Below, in pieces: positions 1 to 11,117 of a DNA stretch of 64,000 nt. Both the position numbers and the translations under genes were made by a program. Every line of letters starts with the position of its first letter. Position 1 is the first letter of the stretch. The stretch comes from Cotesia glomerata (Eukaryota > Arthropoda > Insecta > Hymenoptera > Braconidae): positions 30,243,152 to 30,307,151 of the forward strand of contig NC_058160.1 in assembly GCF_020080835.1 (NCBI RefSeq), given 5' to 3'. The notes below the pieces were generated by a model. The model ran no database searches, was not told the origin of the DNA, and saw nothing but the letters and a program-made list of their open reading frames with translations.

Positions 1-939
1 AATTAGACGACTATAAAGGTCGTTTATATATGTACATCTACATATGTATATGTATATGTGTGTGTCCACCGATTCAATAATATCCCAGGGCTTTGCCGGA
101 AGCTCAGTTATCGATTGGCATACCGCGTATGCGGGGAAACAGAACAAAGAGTGTGAGCAACAGAGAGAATCTCTTCCATCATCCAATAATACTATATACA
201 ATAAAGTATCAATATATATTTGTCGAATAGTATGTTAAGCTAAAGTTATATCTAATACCTAATACCTAATAGATTTACTGATCGTCTAGTCGAAAAGAGA
301 AACAGTGATCAGTGCCAGCCAGGATTCTGTAATGACCGCACTAATATTCAAGTTTTCAGATACGGGAGCTAGAATTTAATCCCAGTGAAAAAATAATCAC
401 CAAATGTGACTATGACGGAGAATATAAAGGTGAACACTGCGAGGTCATCTATTGGCTGTAAATTAATGGATTTACAATTGCATTGCCGTTGAATTTCAGA
501 ACTACGAATATAATAGCACGAGGAAGAGCTAGAGGTACTTCGTGGTGTAACAGTCCAGAGTTTACTGCTTCATGCAAATGATTAAATGCCCAAATGCATG
601 CTTTCCTAAGCATCTACTAATAAATTTGAATAGATTAGATATTAAATCACTACGCCGGTTTCATTGTTTACTCACAACTCTGGTCATTGTCTTATTATTT
701 TATTCATTTCTACGATACTAATCGGATAAATATTTTTTACCAAAGTTTAGTACACTCTTAAATATTAATCGGTATTTTATCGATTGTACTGGCTAAAATA
801 TTGCATGACAAATTTATAATCAATAATCTGAAAATCAAGATCGACTGAGTAAACTTGTAATAAAGTTTCTGTCAAATCGCGTGATATGAAAGCTTTACAT
901 GTGATTTAGTCGAAACATTTACTGTCAATCAAAATATCC

Positions 940-970
<31 letters not shown>

Positions 971-1756
971 CATATTTAAAATTAATTATTTATTTTAACC
1001 CCTTTTATTTTTTCAAAGTTTGTCTTTGCTCTCATTTAATTTCTTTCATCATCTTTCATTCAATCAACATCTTTATAACTCGAACAGATACTACAAGCTT
1101 CCAGCTTTACTAGTATTCAAGTTCGATGGATTTCCATCGAACTTAGTATAAGAGAGTAAACTCTCGACATATAGGGAAGATAGAGTGTCCATCTATTGGT
1201 TTGAATTAAAGATCTACAAGTCATGTCTAAAATTAATGTCATAATTTATTCAGTCAGCTTTTGACATTAAAAGGTTCGCTATCTCTATTCTAATCAAATC
1301 ACTTTAACCTGTTTAATTATTGATAGTGAATTTAATTATTTTTGTCCATTATCATTTTTTTTAGATGACAATGCCGAAGAAAAAATGTAATTATCATTAT
1401 ACTGGACGATAAAAGCGTTTAACTAAAGTTTCAGTGCAAGGGATAAAAATATAACGTTAACTTTTACGTTAAAGTAATTACATCGGAGCTTAAAGTGTAA
1501 AAAAAGGATAGTTTGGCTAACTACTTAAGATAGTTTAATAGATTTAATTGCCTATTGGATTTAACTAACTAATTATCTATTTAAAAGTATCGCCTTTACT
1601 TTTAACCAATACTTTTAACTTTTAAAGTACTATGTTTAATAACGGCAGGTTCAATTTTAGTTAAATCGTTCCGTTAATATTAATTTAATTCAATGAAACT
1701 CCAGTATTGAATATTAATTAGCTTGATTAATTGATAAAAAATTTCATTGGACTTAC
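1..1756. other. Intronic or flanking sequence of the RA-PH gene, no exon seen
   Basis: This AT-rich sequence is downstream of the last visible donor, so it should be intron. It holds a run of 26 T at 940-965. A short perfect hairpin at 1119-1144 has 12-bp arms beginning AAGTTCGATGGA, followed at once by a second small one (GAGAGT..ACTCTC, about 1152-1165). The segment 1440-1720 is rich in ACTTTTAA words. The remaining exons of the PH domain were not found here. Confidence 0.5.
940..965. repeat. Poly-T tract
   Basis: There are 26 consecutive T residues. It could be the A-tail of a minus-strand retroposed sequence, but I saw no retroposon body next to it. Confidence 0.9.
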
Positions 1757-1891
1757 CCTTTCGATGAGGTACAGCTTTCGATCCGTCAGTACCATCAGGA
1801 CTGCTTTCCAGACATTTATGTTATCCTTATCAGCTACCCACACGGTGTCGCACAATTTGGGAAGTGTTTGAGCAAGACGTTCATCACGATC
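1757..1891 (-). CDS. RA-PH adaptor gene, exon 6 as seen here: start of PH domain
   Basis: This exon has 45 codons in phase 0. Its acceptor is TTGCAG and its donor is AGG|GTAAGT. It reads DRDERLAQTLPKLCDTVW, followed by a stretch containing NVWKAVLMVL and DRKLYLIE. The alternation of W-K, hydrophobic residues and K-LYLIE is the beta1-beta3 pattern of a PH domain, which binds phosphoinositides or proteins at membranes. Position in the gene supports this, because Grb7/10/14 and MRL proteins place PH directly after RA. The rest of the PH domain, including the C-terminal helix with its invariant Trp, must lie left of the window. I saw no further exon between 1 and 1756. PH is inferred from pattern and order, and its sequence is not close to Grb7 or lamellipodin. 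Confidence 0.72.
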
Positions 1892-2150
1892 CTGCAATTA
1901 TAAAATAGTTTTACAAAAAGGAGTTATTATAATTCATCTCAATGTTAATACGGTGAATTTCAACCGCGCATTTCAGAACGGAATGTTTAAAATTAGAGAA
2001 GTTCATAACTGTTATAACTTTTGAAAACTATTTGAAAAATTTAAACGATTTGGAATACTTTTTATTAACTTTTAAAACTAGTACAACTTTTACTCTATCT
2101 CCCAAGAATTTTATTTTATTTTTTAAATTATATAGTAATAAATATCTTAC

Positions 2151-2222
2151 CGCGAGGTGTTCCCCTCTATTGAGCTCTTCTTCATCCTTTATCTTCAAGA
2201 CCATATCCTCCGGAAAACTAGT
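2151..2222 (-). CDS. RA-PH adaptor gene, exon 5: RA-PH linker
   Basis: This exon has 24 codons in phase 0 on both sides, with acceptor TTTTAG and donor GCG|GTAAGA. It reads TSFPEDMVLKIKDEEELNRG and four more residues. The FPEDMV motif sits where Grb7-family proteins have FPEKMV or FPEHMV just after the RA domain, so this is the linker between RA and PH. Splice phase joins it without interruption to the exons on either side. The acidic KDEEEL stretch may be a short helix. The motif match to the Grb family is from memory and is not an alignment. Confidence 0.72.
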
Positions 2223-4161
2223 CTAAAATAAAGAACGAGGTCATTTAGAGTAGAGAGATTATTTTAATCGAAAAAAAAAAAAAAAAATGAAAACTAATGT
2301 TATATATTCTGTGACGTTTTAATATCACACCTAACGTGAACCATCAACATTTTAACTTGGAAAGAAAGAAACAGCAATTACGTTTAACTTGAACGCGCAA
2401 CCCAGTGAAAGTATATTACTTGCTAATCGAATTTTAATAGCCAGTACAGTGATGATCGACGTGTAATCTCGTGCTTGAATTTCACATACGCACTATTGCT
2501 TAAATATAATTGCAGCATACATATATTAATAATAATTATATTACTCATGCAGACAGTTGAATTTTTTACCTTGCGTCCGTCGGTTGTTCATTAATTTACA
2601 AAATTACAGTAATAATAAACGTGATTAATTAAATAAGATATTTCACAAGCGACAGATACAAATTTTTTGAGTAAAATATTATTTATATGTATATAATTTT
2701 AGCAATTTTTTAAAAATATTTATACACACATTTCCGACACCTTTACTCTACAGCAGTATACTATTTCTTTTTTTGTATATGCTTTTTCTCTCTGGCAATC
2801 TTGCTGATTATTCATGCAAGTTGTTCACCCCGGAAATTCGCATTTTTAGTGAGCGCAATATTCCTGCTCTACAAGGCACGCACACAAAGCTCGGTATGCT
2901 TGCAAGCTTACACTGGACGCGGCGAATAAGAACTTGTAAAAAAGACAAAGCGAAACGAAAGGTACATTGTACTATATATATATATATATATGGGGTAAAA
3001 TAAAAGAAATAATGTGTTCTGACGGGTTGTCGACGTTATTCGCGTTAAAAAAATCCCTTCCACCCCGCAAAACTTACCATCTCACCGAGTGGAAATGATA
3101 GACTGAAAAAATGGCGCCGAAGGAAGTATACCGCGGCAATTACGGAAATTAAAACTCACACCCGCGTACTGAAAATTCTTTCAGACGCTTGTTCGGTCAT
3201 CAGACTGGCACACAACTTTCTTACAGTCTTAAGACAAAAAGAGTATAAGGAAAAAGTGAATATAAATAAAGCTGGGATTTTAAAGAGGATAAAAAAAAAA
3301 AAAGAAAAGCCTCTTGAACAATTTAGCGAGAGAAGAAATAATAAATTGTGATTCTTAATTTGATGCTGTTGGTTTAAACAGTGACTGCTGAAATAATTAT
3401 TTGGACTGTGAAATTTTTCAAAATTTAAATTAAAAAAAAAGTATTCAATGGAAACTGTGGAATGATAAATTTCTACAAATGTCTTAATAAAACATCCGGT
3501 ATTAATTATTCAGTATAATTATAAATTCATTGAAAAAATTAAAAACTCCATTAGTCTACAGAAATATTTAATTACAGAAATGGATATTTCTTTTTCGTCT
3601 TAGAATGTATGAATAATAATTCTACATTAAACTTTTTAAACTTTAGAAGTTTCTTAACAAGTTTGACAACCAAGACGAGCTAATTGATCAGGATAGTTAA
3701 TTAGTTTCAATTTGCAAGATCGCAGCGTTATCTATCGCAGTTTCAAGAACTGTTTTTAAAAATTGTGCTTATCTAGCGAAACATTATATCTTTCAATGTC
3801 TTCATCGAAACTGTTGTTACCGACAGCGAAAATTATTTGATAAAGTCAGAGAACTACTTTATCTCTAGCAATGTCTGAAAAAAAGTTTTATGCCGACCAA
3901 ATCCTTCTTTACCACACGGTACCCCGATTTTTAGTCATTGAAAAGATAGAAATCGCGTGCACCGACCAACAGTTACCGATTAGCGACACAGATTACTGAA
4001 TTACCGACTGTAGTCTAGAATTCTACTTTAACCAACCGATAACAAAGCTGATTTTTGCATTTGGTCAATAAGAAAGCGAACGCTTGGTACAGTGTAATGT
4101 AAACTTATCTTCCCTACTTCAAAATTTCCTAAAAAGAAGATAATATATCCAATTGACTTAC
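2223..4161. other. Intron of the RA-PH gene with a GC-richer island
   Basis: Most of this intron is AT-rich, with a short (TA)n at about 2975-2993. A CpG-richer patch lies at about 2830-3200 and is described in the findings as a possible internal promoter. On the minus strand it contains a TCAGTC initiator-like word and an ATG placed directly before a GTAAGT donor near 3080. Confidence 0.45.
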
Positions 4162-4295
4162 CCTAGGATTGTTGACGTAGTCCTCAATGTCATCGGATAC
4201 CAGTTTGAAGACAAATCTTCGGTCCTCGCTGCCTTCGAATCTTTCCCCTTCTCTGTGGACTACATAAATGTCTTCGTGATTCTCCAGGACTCTCT
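4162..4295 (-). CDS. RA-PH adaptor gene, exon 4: C-terminal half of RA domain
   Basis: This exon has 134 nt, entering in phase 1 and leaving in phase 0. The acceptor is TTTGCAG and the donor is AGG|GTAAGT. It encodes RVLENHEDIYVVHREGERFE, then RFVFKLVSDDIEDYVNNPR. The ERxLENHE motif completed across the upstream splice junction is characteristic of RA domains of the Grb7/10/14 and MRL adaptors, which have ER-(G/T/I)-(L/I/F)-EDHE at this place. The next segment matches the family pattern of an F-hydrophobic strand followed by a K-Y-E-x-F-x-N-P turn. Only one of the three frames is open across the exon, and it is the one that fits both neighbours. Confidence 0.78.
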
Positions 4296-5460
4296 CTGCA
4301 AATAGCGAGAAAAAATAATTACATAAATTTTCTCAGAGCATATCAAATAAAACAAACACGTTTATCTGTTGATGTTGATAATTAATCAATTAACGCCAGA
4401 CGGATTTATATCTGTAATTACTATTTAACCACTTAATTTATCTCGATAACCATCACTCGATGCCTCAATTAATTATCACATTTTTTTCTATAACACTACC
4501 AATTAAAATGTTACGCTAATTATGCAAACTAAATAATGTAACAAAAAAATACAAGTCAAGAATGAATAAATGAGTCGCGTGTAGTTTACCCAACACACGC
4601 GATTTTTTTAAGTTTCCGCTTCGGTCACACAACGCATCAATAGCACCGCCGTGTTTTATTATTAATTTTTTTTCTTACATTGTGAGTATTCTACATACTT
4701 GTAAGATCCCACGGAAAAAAACAACTTTATTAGATCCCTATTACTTCCTACTTTTTAATTTTTTTATATTCTCATCAACAGTCTATTAATTAATAAATTC
4801 ATGAATGTTTGTTTTTTTTTTTATTTTCATTATTCCTTTTCTTTTTTATCGCCGTTAAGAAAGTAATTATCATTTTTCAAGCTACAAGATTGCAATTAGC
4901 ATTTGTTACAATTTATAACTGAATGAGCATAGAGACGACCGTAATATAATGCAAAGAGAAACTGTAGTTTATGACGCAATTACACTGTTTATCGATACTA
5001 AGTACTAATTTATTTTATTAACTCAACTTTCAAAAGACAATTACCTGGACAATATTAAATAATAATGATAACAACAGCTAAACAGCAATAACATGAAGAA
5101 GATTGCTCTAAAATAGCTTTGAAGTAATTTATTAAACAGCTTACATCCGTCGCTACTGATAACGTTGAATAAATATTGAGGAAAACCTGTTCGTAATATT
5201 ATTCTCAATACATTTAATACTTTTACTGGTATTTGACATATATACTGTTATGTTATGTGCAATACATTTGCACTCAACGACGCTAAAACACCGGAAGTCA
5301 AAGTCGTCTCGGCATTGACCAGGAACCAATTACGAGGAAGTCCTAAAGGAAATGCGTAATAATGCGCCGGACATCCTGCGTTATCCGATTATTCTGACAC
5401 TTGTACTTATAAGAAATGACAAATCATCCTCGAGTTTCTGCAATCATTCCTTCTTTTTTA

Positions 5461-5626
5461 CAGTCAACGCTCTCTGTATTTGACTCGCCCGTACAGGACC
5501 ATTCTCTGTACTTGACTCGTCCTTGTCCATAAGATCTGTGTAAAATCGTCAAATACAGAGGAAGAATGTGGTCAAATACAGAGAGCGGTCAAATACAGAG
5601 AGGTCCAATACAGAGAGCGTCGACTG
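5461..5626. mobile_element. Short TIR element with TA target duplication (pogo/Tigger-like MITE)
   Basis: The left end is CAGTCAACGCTCTCTGTATT and the right end is its inverted counterpart AATACAGAGAGCGTCGACTG, with one mismatch in 20. TA flanks both sides (5459-5460 and 5627-5628). The word GTCAAATACAGAG repeats three times near the right end in direct orientation. A CAGT tip with TA duplication is typical of the Tc1/mariner superfamily, pogo/Tigger branch. At 166 bp it cannot code for a transposase, so it is non-autonomous. Confidence 0.85.
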
Positions 5627-5843
5627 TATAAATTTTCAATCTTTAAAAAAACAATTGGAGATTGTTTTAAATTGCAAGGTTAATAGTTTCCGTTTTTAAT
5701 AAAAAATAAGGAAAGACAAACGAGAGCTGAGCAACAAGAATGCGGTAATGAACTCTAGTCGATTTGTACGACACTTTGGCACCGTTTTCAATGACAGTGT
5801 TCTATTCACCAATAATTTTACCGAAGAATGGTTGAAAATTTTA

Positions 5844-6000
5844 CACGGAAAAAAAAATTCTTAAACAAGAAATTTCACTTGGTTTAAATAAATTTTACTT
5901 GATTCGAGTTTCTTTTCATCTTAATTCAAGACAATGACCTTCAAAATTATTTTCTTGGTTCAAGAATTTTATTCTTGACCACTTATTTAATCTAGATATT
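5844..6000. mobile_element. Left part of a CACGG-type TA-flanked MITE
   Basis: TA followed by CACGGAAAAAAAAATTC marks the start of the same terminal family seen at 17319, 29784, 54521 and 57868. The interior has repeated CTTGRTTCAAGAA-like words also present in the element at 53172-53630. I cannot place the right end, which appears to be replaced by the retroposon tail and MITE debris that follow. Confidence 0.5.
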
Positions 6001-6179
6001 TAAACAACACTCATTTATTTAAATTTTATTATTATTTATTGAATTTTGTAAAGCTGTTGAGCAAATTGGTTAAATCGGAATGATATTTTTTATGTTATTT
6101 ATTTTTTATATTTTTTAAATTTAGAATAGATGATAATTAAATAGTTACTATAGCAATTACTAACATGATTAATAATAAT

Positions 6180-6337
6180 GATACTAGTCAATATTGTTAA
6201 TTTACCACTCTAATTGTATACTTTTAACTATTTCTGTATGTATATATAATGTACCCTTAATTATGTCTGTATGTTTTATAAGATTGCCATTCGGCCATTA
6301 GGCCTTGGCATAATAAAGCAAATCTATCTATCTATCT
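6180..6337 (+). mobile_element. 3' end of a non-LTR retrotransposon with TATC tail
   Basis: GATTGCCATTCGGCCATTAG and GGCCTTGGCATAATAAAG are followed by a tail of TCTATCTATCTATC. An AATAAA-like signal directly before a tetranucleotide repeat tail is the hallmark of several insect LINE 3' ends. Only the 3' untranslated part is present, and no reverse-transcriptase reading frame remains. A weaker similar end (GCCATTCGACTACTGCCTTAG with a TAAA tail) is at about 57680-57730. Confidence 0.6.
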
Positions 6338-6354
6338 TGATTTAAGTTAATTTT

Positions 6355-6472
6355 TGTTGTGTTGATTTAAAAAAATAAATGTTAAATTTACACATAAAAT
6401 TGTTAAATATTTAACACAAAAATTTTTAACACTAAGTTTTTTGACGCAATGACGCAAAATTTTTTTCTGTAC
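6355..6472. mobile_element. Copy of the small CACAG-type MITE, degraded
   Basis: The sequence shares the words GTTAAATATTTAACACAAAA and TTTTTGACGCAATGACGCAA with the intact 153-bp element at 29269-29421, in inverted orientation. Its outer TA and CTGTG ends are altered (TTCTGTACAC), so this is an older copy. Confidence 0.6.
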
Positions 6473-7764
6473 ACTTGGAAGCATATGTGACTTGGAAATT
6501 TTGTTTGTCATTCACTAATTCACTTTTATTATTGTGGATTTTGAAATATTTGTATTGGAATTGAATAAATTTTTTTAATGAATGAATAAGCTGTTTATGA
6601 TTGAACTAAATTGATACGTAACTCGATCGAAAGATTTACAAGTATCACGATGAATCGGCGGTTTTTAAATAAAAAAAAAATAATTATTGTTTGTTTTGAT
6701 GCAGATTGAAGGTGAAATTGTCTATCTGGTAATATTTTGAGATTATATATCAATTCCAACTCTAAAAACGAAAATTACAACGACCTCAAGAAATAATATG
6801 AAAATAACGAAAATACTCGCATTAAATATAATATTAATTTATTCATTCCAGTGATTAAATTCACTCTAGCATAATTTTAACCCGGCGTATTTACATTTTA
6901 TTATATAAATATTAGTCGGCTAAATTTTGGTTCGATCAATAAGCTTTTTTTAAACGCCAACTAAGAGCTCGGTGATTTTATTTATTGGGCATCAGTATGC
7001 AACAGCTGTTTTCCGTGCAATAATTCATTGAAAATAATTTCTTTTTTTAGTGACTAATAATAAATAATAATAATAAAAGTTTTAATAAAATAAGCTTTTT
7101 TTGTTTCATGTTCTTCAATAAAAATCCTGACTTGACTTTTAATTTTCTCACATTTGGTTTTTAGAAGAAATAAAAAAACTTCCATTGAAATCGCAAAAAA
7201 TAAACTCTCGTTTCATTTATAAATTTAACTCTACTCGCGTATGTAATCTTTACTACCGCGAGACTTTGTTAAAGGGGAAACCAAAAATGTGATGGTTATT
7301 ACAGTTGTTAGCCATGAAAATTTTATAAAAAGTTTTTAAATCAAAAAAGCTTCATCGGTGCTTCTTTTATTTCTATTCAATACTGTTTTATCTCCAGTAG
7401 AAGCTATACAGCGCAGTATTCGGCGAGGTAATACATCAAGATGCTGTTTTAAAGAATTTATAACTTTTTTATGTACTAAACTTTACTATTTTTCTTAAAG
7501 ATTCACACGGTATCAAATTTATTTATTCACACCAGAATTTATCTTAAATAAATTATTTTTCTTTTATATTTTTTCGTTCAATAAAACTACTGATTTATTA
7601 TTTTTTTTCCAAGATAACTATTTTGATGAAAAAAATAATCTTATTAATAAAAAATAAATATTATTAATCACTAATTACTGGCTCACTCAAAATGCTAATT
7701 GAATATCGAGTTTCGGATATAAATATTAAGTTACTCTTAAAAATGAATAAACATTAAAATTTAC

Positions 7765-7927
7765 CGATAGTGACATCAAGTTTTGGCCAAGTTTCGACGA
7801 TTCTCCAGTCACTAGGCTTGAATTGATTCTTGATCCTCAGCAGTTCGCAAAGATTGTCAACTCGCAAATTTCTCTCAACCTCGACAATCGAATACGACTC
7901 GTCAACGTTGTGAAAGGTCATTTCAAT
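7765..7927 (-). CDS. RA-PH adaptor gene, exon 3: N-terminal half of RA domain
   Basis: This exon has 54 codons plus one base, with acceptor TTTTTCAG and donor TCG|GTAAAT. It starts IEMTFHNVDESYSIVEVERN and continues LRVDNLCELLRIKNQF and KPSDWRIVETWPKLDVTI. This is the RA ubiquitin fold. It has a first beta hairpin, an alpha helix with the (L/V)C-x-LL-x-x-KN pattern, then a W-x-hydrophobic-V-E strand and a P-x-hydrophobic turn. Grb14 has a closely similar C-x-LL-x-x-KN...W-x-x-x-E-x-x-P arrangement. RA domains bind GTP-loaded Ras, Rap or Rho family GTPases. A Helitron begins about 30 bases beyond the acceptor, inside the adjoining intron. Confidence 0.8.
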
Positions 7928-7957
7928 CTGAAAAATAGTTATTAAAATTGTTAATTA

Positions 7958-8079
7958 CTAGCAGTTAATGATTTTTGTTAAATTGCACTGTACTTTTTTA
8001 ACTATTGACATTATTAAAGATATAAGCTCATCCCGATGTTACACTCATCAAGAGCTTTCATTTGAGTACCCACATGCAT

Positions 8080-8149
<70 letters not shown>

Positions 8150-9094
8150 TGAAAAATTGATGTGAGTACTCAAATGAAAGGTCTCAATGAATGTAACATC
8201 GGGATGAGCTTATATCTTTAAAAATGTCAATAGTTCACAAGATACAAGGTCATTTCTTAATTATTGACATTTTTTAAGATATGAACTCATTTTGATGTTA
8301 CACTCATTGAGACCTTTCATTTAAGTACCCACATGGTATTTTTTATATATTTTATATATATTGTATTTGTGAAATATATAAATATATAAAATATATGAAA
8401 AAATTGATGTGGGTACTCAAATGAAAGGTCTTGATGAGTGTAACATCGGGATGAGCATATATTTTTAAAAATGTCAATAGTTCACAAGATACAAGGTCAT
8501 TTCTTAATTATTGACATTTTTTAAGATATGAACTCATTTTGATGTTACACTCATTGAGACCTTTCATTTAAGTACCCACATGGTATTTTTTATATATTTT
8601 ATATATATTGTATTTGTGAAATATATAAATATATAAAATATATGAAAAATTGATGTGGGTACTCAAATGAAAGGTCTTGATGAGTGTAACATCGGGATGA
8701 GCATATATTTTTAAAAATGTCAATAGTTCACAAGATACAAGGTCATTTCTTAATTATTGACATTTTTTAAGATATGAACTCATTTTGATGTTACACTCAT
8801 TGAGACCTTTCATTTAAGTACCCACATGGTATTTTTTATATATTTTATATATATTGTATTTGTGAAATATATAAATATATAAAATATATGAAAAATTGAT
8901 GTGGGTACTCAAATGAAAGGTCTCGATGAGTGTAACATCGGGATAAGCTTATATTTTTAAAAATGTCAATAGTTCACAAGATACAAGGTCATTTCTTAAT
9001 TATGTGTCTAGAAATAGAGAATTTTCAAATGCAGCCTAAATATTTATCATCATAAATTGACTATTGGTGAGAATGATATGAAACCATGAAAAGT
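7958..9094 (-). mobile_element. Helitron copy A with a tandem palindromic array
   Basis: On the minus strand the element ends in CTAG at 7958-7961, followed by T in that orientation. The subterminal hairpin is deleted. Inside are the family's inverted blocks AAGATATAAGCTCATCCCGA and GTTACACTCATCAAGA, around AT-rich centres. Three units are tandemly repeated with a period of about 246 bp (equivalent points at 8256, 8503, 8749 and 8995). The 5' side ends near 9094 in sequence (GACTATTGGTGAGAATGATA) shared with other copies, so the true TC end is missing. It lies inside the intron between two RA-PH exons, about 30 bases from each. Confidence 0.8.
8084..8142. repeat. (AT)n microsatellite
   Basis: This is a pure AT dinucleotide run at the centre of the first palindrome of Helitron copy A. 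The equivalent position in other copies has shorter runs (for example 38464-38496), so the core expands and contracts. Confidence 0.95.
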
Positions 9095-9125
9095 AACAAT
9101 AATATTTAGAAAAAAAAAGAATAAC

Positions 9126-9307
9126 CTGTCTATCATCATCGGGAATTGTTTCATAGCCGCTTTTCCTTCTGAAGTCACGAAACCTGGTCTTAGATACATT
9201 TCTTGCCAGCGAGGAATAGCTCCAATTCCTGAAGGAAAGGTCTGAAGTAGTCATGGGAAACGTCACCGATACATTCTGTAGACATTCGCACATCTTAGGT
9301 ATCCAAT
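9126..9307 (-). CDS. RA-PH adaptor gene, exon 2: N-terminal region
   Basis: This exon has 182 nt, entering in phase 1 and leaving in phase 0. The acceptor is a pyrimidine-rich TTTTTCCAG. The donor CAG|GTTATT is weak (T at +3 and +5). It reads WIPKMCECLQNVSVTFPMTT, then a Ser/Arg-rich basic stretch (NWSYSSLARNVSKTRFRDFRR) and GYETIPDDDRQ. I recognise no domain. The basic, Ser-rich segment looks unstructured. It joins in frame to the RA domain. Upstream it needs a phase-1 exon, and both candidate first exons (26500-26551 and 46577-46670) supply one. The truncated 5' end of a Helitron lies about 30 bases beyond the donor, so this exon is close to inserted DNA. Confidence 0.66.
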
Positions 9308-11117
9308 CTGGAAAAATATAAAAATTTGTTGATTTTATTGAAGTTAAATTACAATGATAAATACATAAGTAAATACACATATAAGCATAAATATTAAAAT
9401 TAGCTGTGATAATTTAAAGTGTTTAATAAAAGAGTGAGTAAATTTAATCAAGCCATATAATTCAGGTGCCAAATAAAAAGCCCTCTTGTCCCAAATATTT
9501 AAATGTTTATACAATCTGGGCTTGACGCTTGACGATCACTGTCTTTACGTGACATTAAATCTTTTACGTACACCGGTGATCTTTTATATTGTATGTATTT
9601 TAAAAAAAGAGACAACACAAGTGCAAATGTGAATAAATAGACAATAATTTACGATTAAAAAGCCACTCATAATATTTAAATATTAAATTTATAATTATCT
9701 ATTTCATATTTTTAACCTGAATATTGTTTGATAAAATTGATTGTTTTATCTTAACAAACATAATTATAAGAGTCAAAATGATGATGACTAAATTGTTGAG
9801 TTCTTCTAGTCCATAAAAAAATGTCAAGTTCTCCACCACTTAACTACTATTTTTATAAATCAAACTTATACTGACAATATCAGACACACGACACTTGTTT
9901 TTAATAAAAATAGGGAATTATTGCTCAAATATTAAAGGTAATTATTTAGAAAAAAAATAAAAATGGTCGAGTGTCAGCTGTTTTCATTATTACTAAAAGC
10001 TTCACTAACTGAAGTTTCATTTTTACCTCACTTCACTTCTCACCACTCGTGTTTCACACTGATTACTTTGTTCTTCATTAAAAAAAAATAAACTCGCGAC
10101 AATTAATTTATTACGGAAAAAAAAATAAATAAATAACAAATATTACTGATACTTATGAAATAAAAATAACAAATAGACTGACATGTGTTTTATTTCTTAT
10201 TTGAATTGAGACGTAGAAACGAAATAAATAACATTTGACAACGTAATTCCGAGAAATTTTTTCTTCGTTTTTTTCCACGAATTTATCGATCGGCTCTAGA
10301 CTAAAATAATATTAACATCTTTACTCAGCCATCTCTAATGTCACTAACCCATATATTTAGCAAGTCATAACATGTATATTTACATTTTACGGATTTTATT
10401 TTTTATTTCTACTAGAATTGAATTTTGCGCGCGCAAGCGCGCGCCTGAGTATAGCATTTGTCTATATTTTCATGCTTATGATATATTCGACCAATCATGT
10501 TACGAATAGTTTGATGCCACATACATTTCATCTCAATTTTATTATGAGATATGAGATTTTTTATTTCTCTTATTTTTTATCCACAGATTCGATAGAATCT
10601 GGCGCCAAGTTCCGTTCAAATCTGCTGTAAACGGAGCGCCAGACTACCGACTGTGTTTACTGTAAGCAGAACGGTATTTTGAGGTTGCAAAATTTTATTT
10701 AATTCTACGGTACTTTTTTTTCCTAAATTGTATATTATAACAGTAATTCATACTTTATTTGACTGTTATTAATTAATTATATTCACTTATAACAATTAAT
10801 CTACTTGAAATTATTAAATTTAATCAGCACAAACTATAGCAACGCAAAAATTTCGATCCTGACTTTTTTTTCGATGGGCAAAGTGATCTGCCACAGACTA
10901 AATAATTCGAGAATGCATATTAATCCTTCATTAGATGGGAAACCAGTTAAAAATAGATATTTCACAGCTTGCATCTACACCCGCCAGAGTGCGCTGGAAT
11001 TATTTTTACATAAACTGTAGTTTCAAGGGGATAGTTTGCTATAAAAAATGCAACCAACGCGAGATTTAATTAAGTTGGTACCAATTGTAAATTTTTATTA
11101 TAATTACAAAAAATACT
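9308..11117. other. Intronic AT-rich sequence
   Basis: This is part of the large first intron of the RA-PH gene. Apart from the GC palindrome at 10427 and short A and T runs, I see no exon or element boundary. Short reading frames here have no coding character. Confidence 0.45.
10427..10444. repeat. Short GC palindrome
   Basis: GCGCGCGC, AA, GCGCGCGC forms an 18-base near-perfect palindrome of alternating purine and pyrimidine in otherwise AT-rich DNA. It could adopt Z-DNA or a hairpin. No gene was recognised beside it. Confidence 0.8.

Larger units (their letters stand above)
4296..7764. other. Intron of the RA-PH gene, AT-rich with MITE and LINE debris
   Basis: Apart from the elements annotated at 5461-5626 and 5844-6472, this 3.5-kb intron is unremarkable AT-rich sequence with short T and A runs. 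I see no coding potential in either strand. Confidence 0.5.

Noticed and set aside
7968..8165. Open frame of 65 codons with an IY repeat
   Set aside because: It is the (AT)n core of a Helitron palindrome read in frame.
8256..8995. CRISPR-like array
   Set aside because: Spacing is about 246 bp, the repeats are long palindromes and the intervening sequence is repeated, not unique. The genome is eukaryotic.
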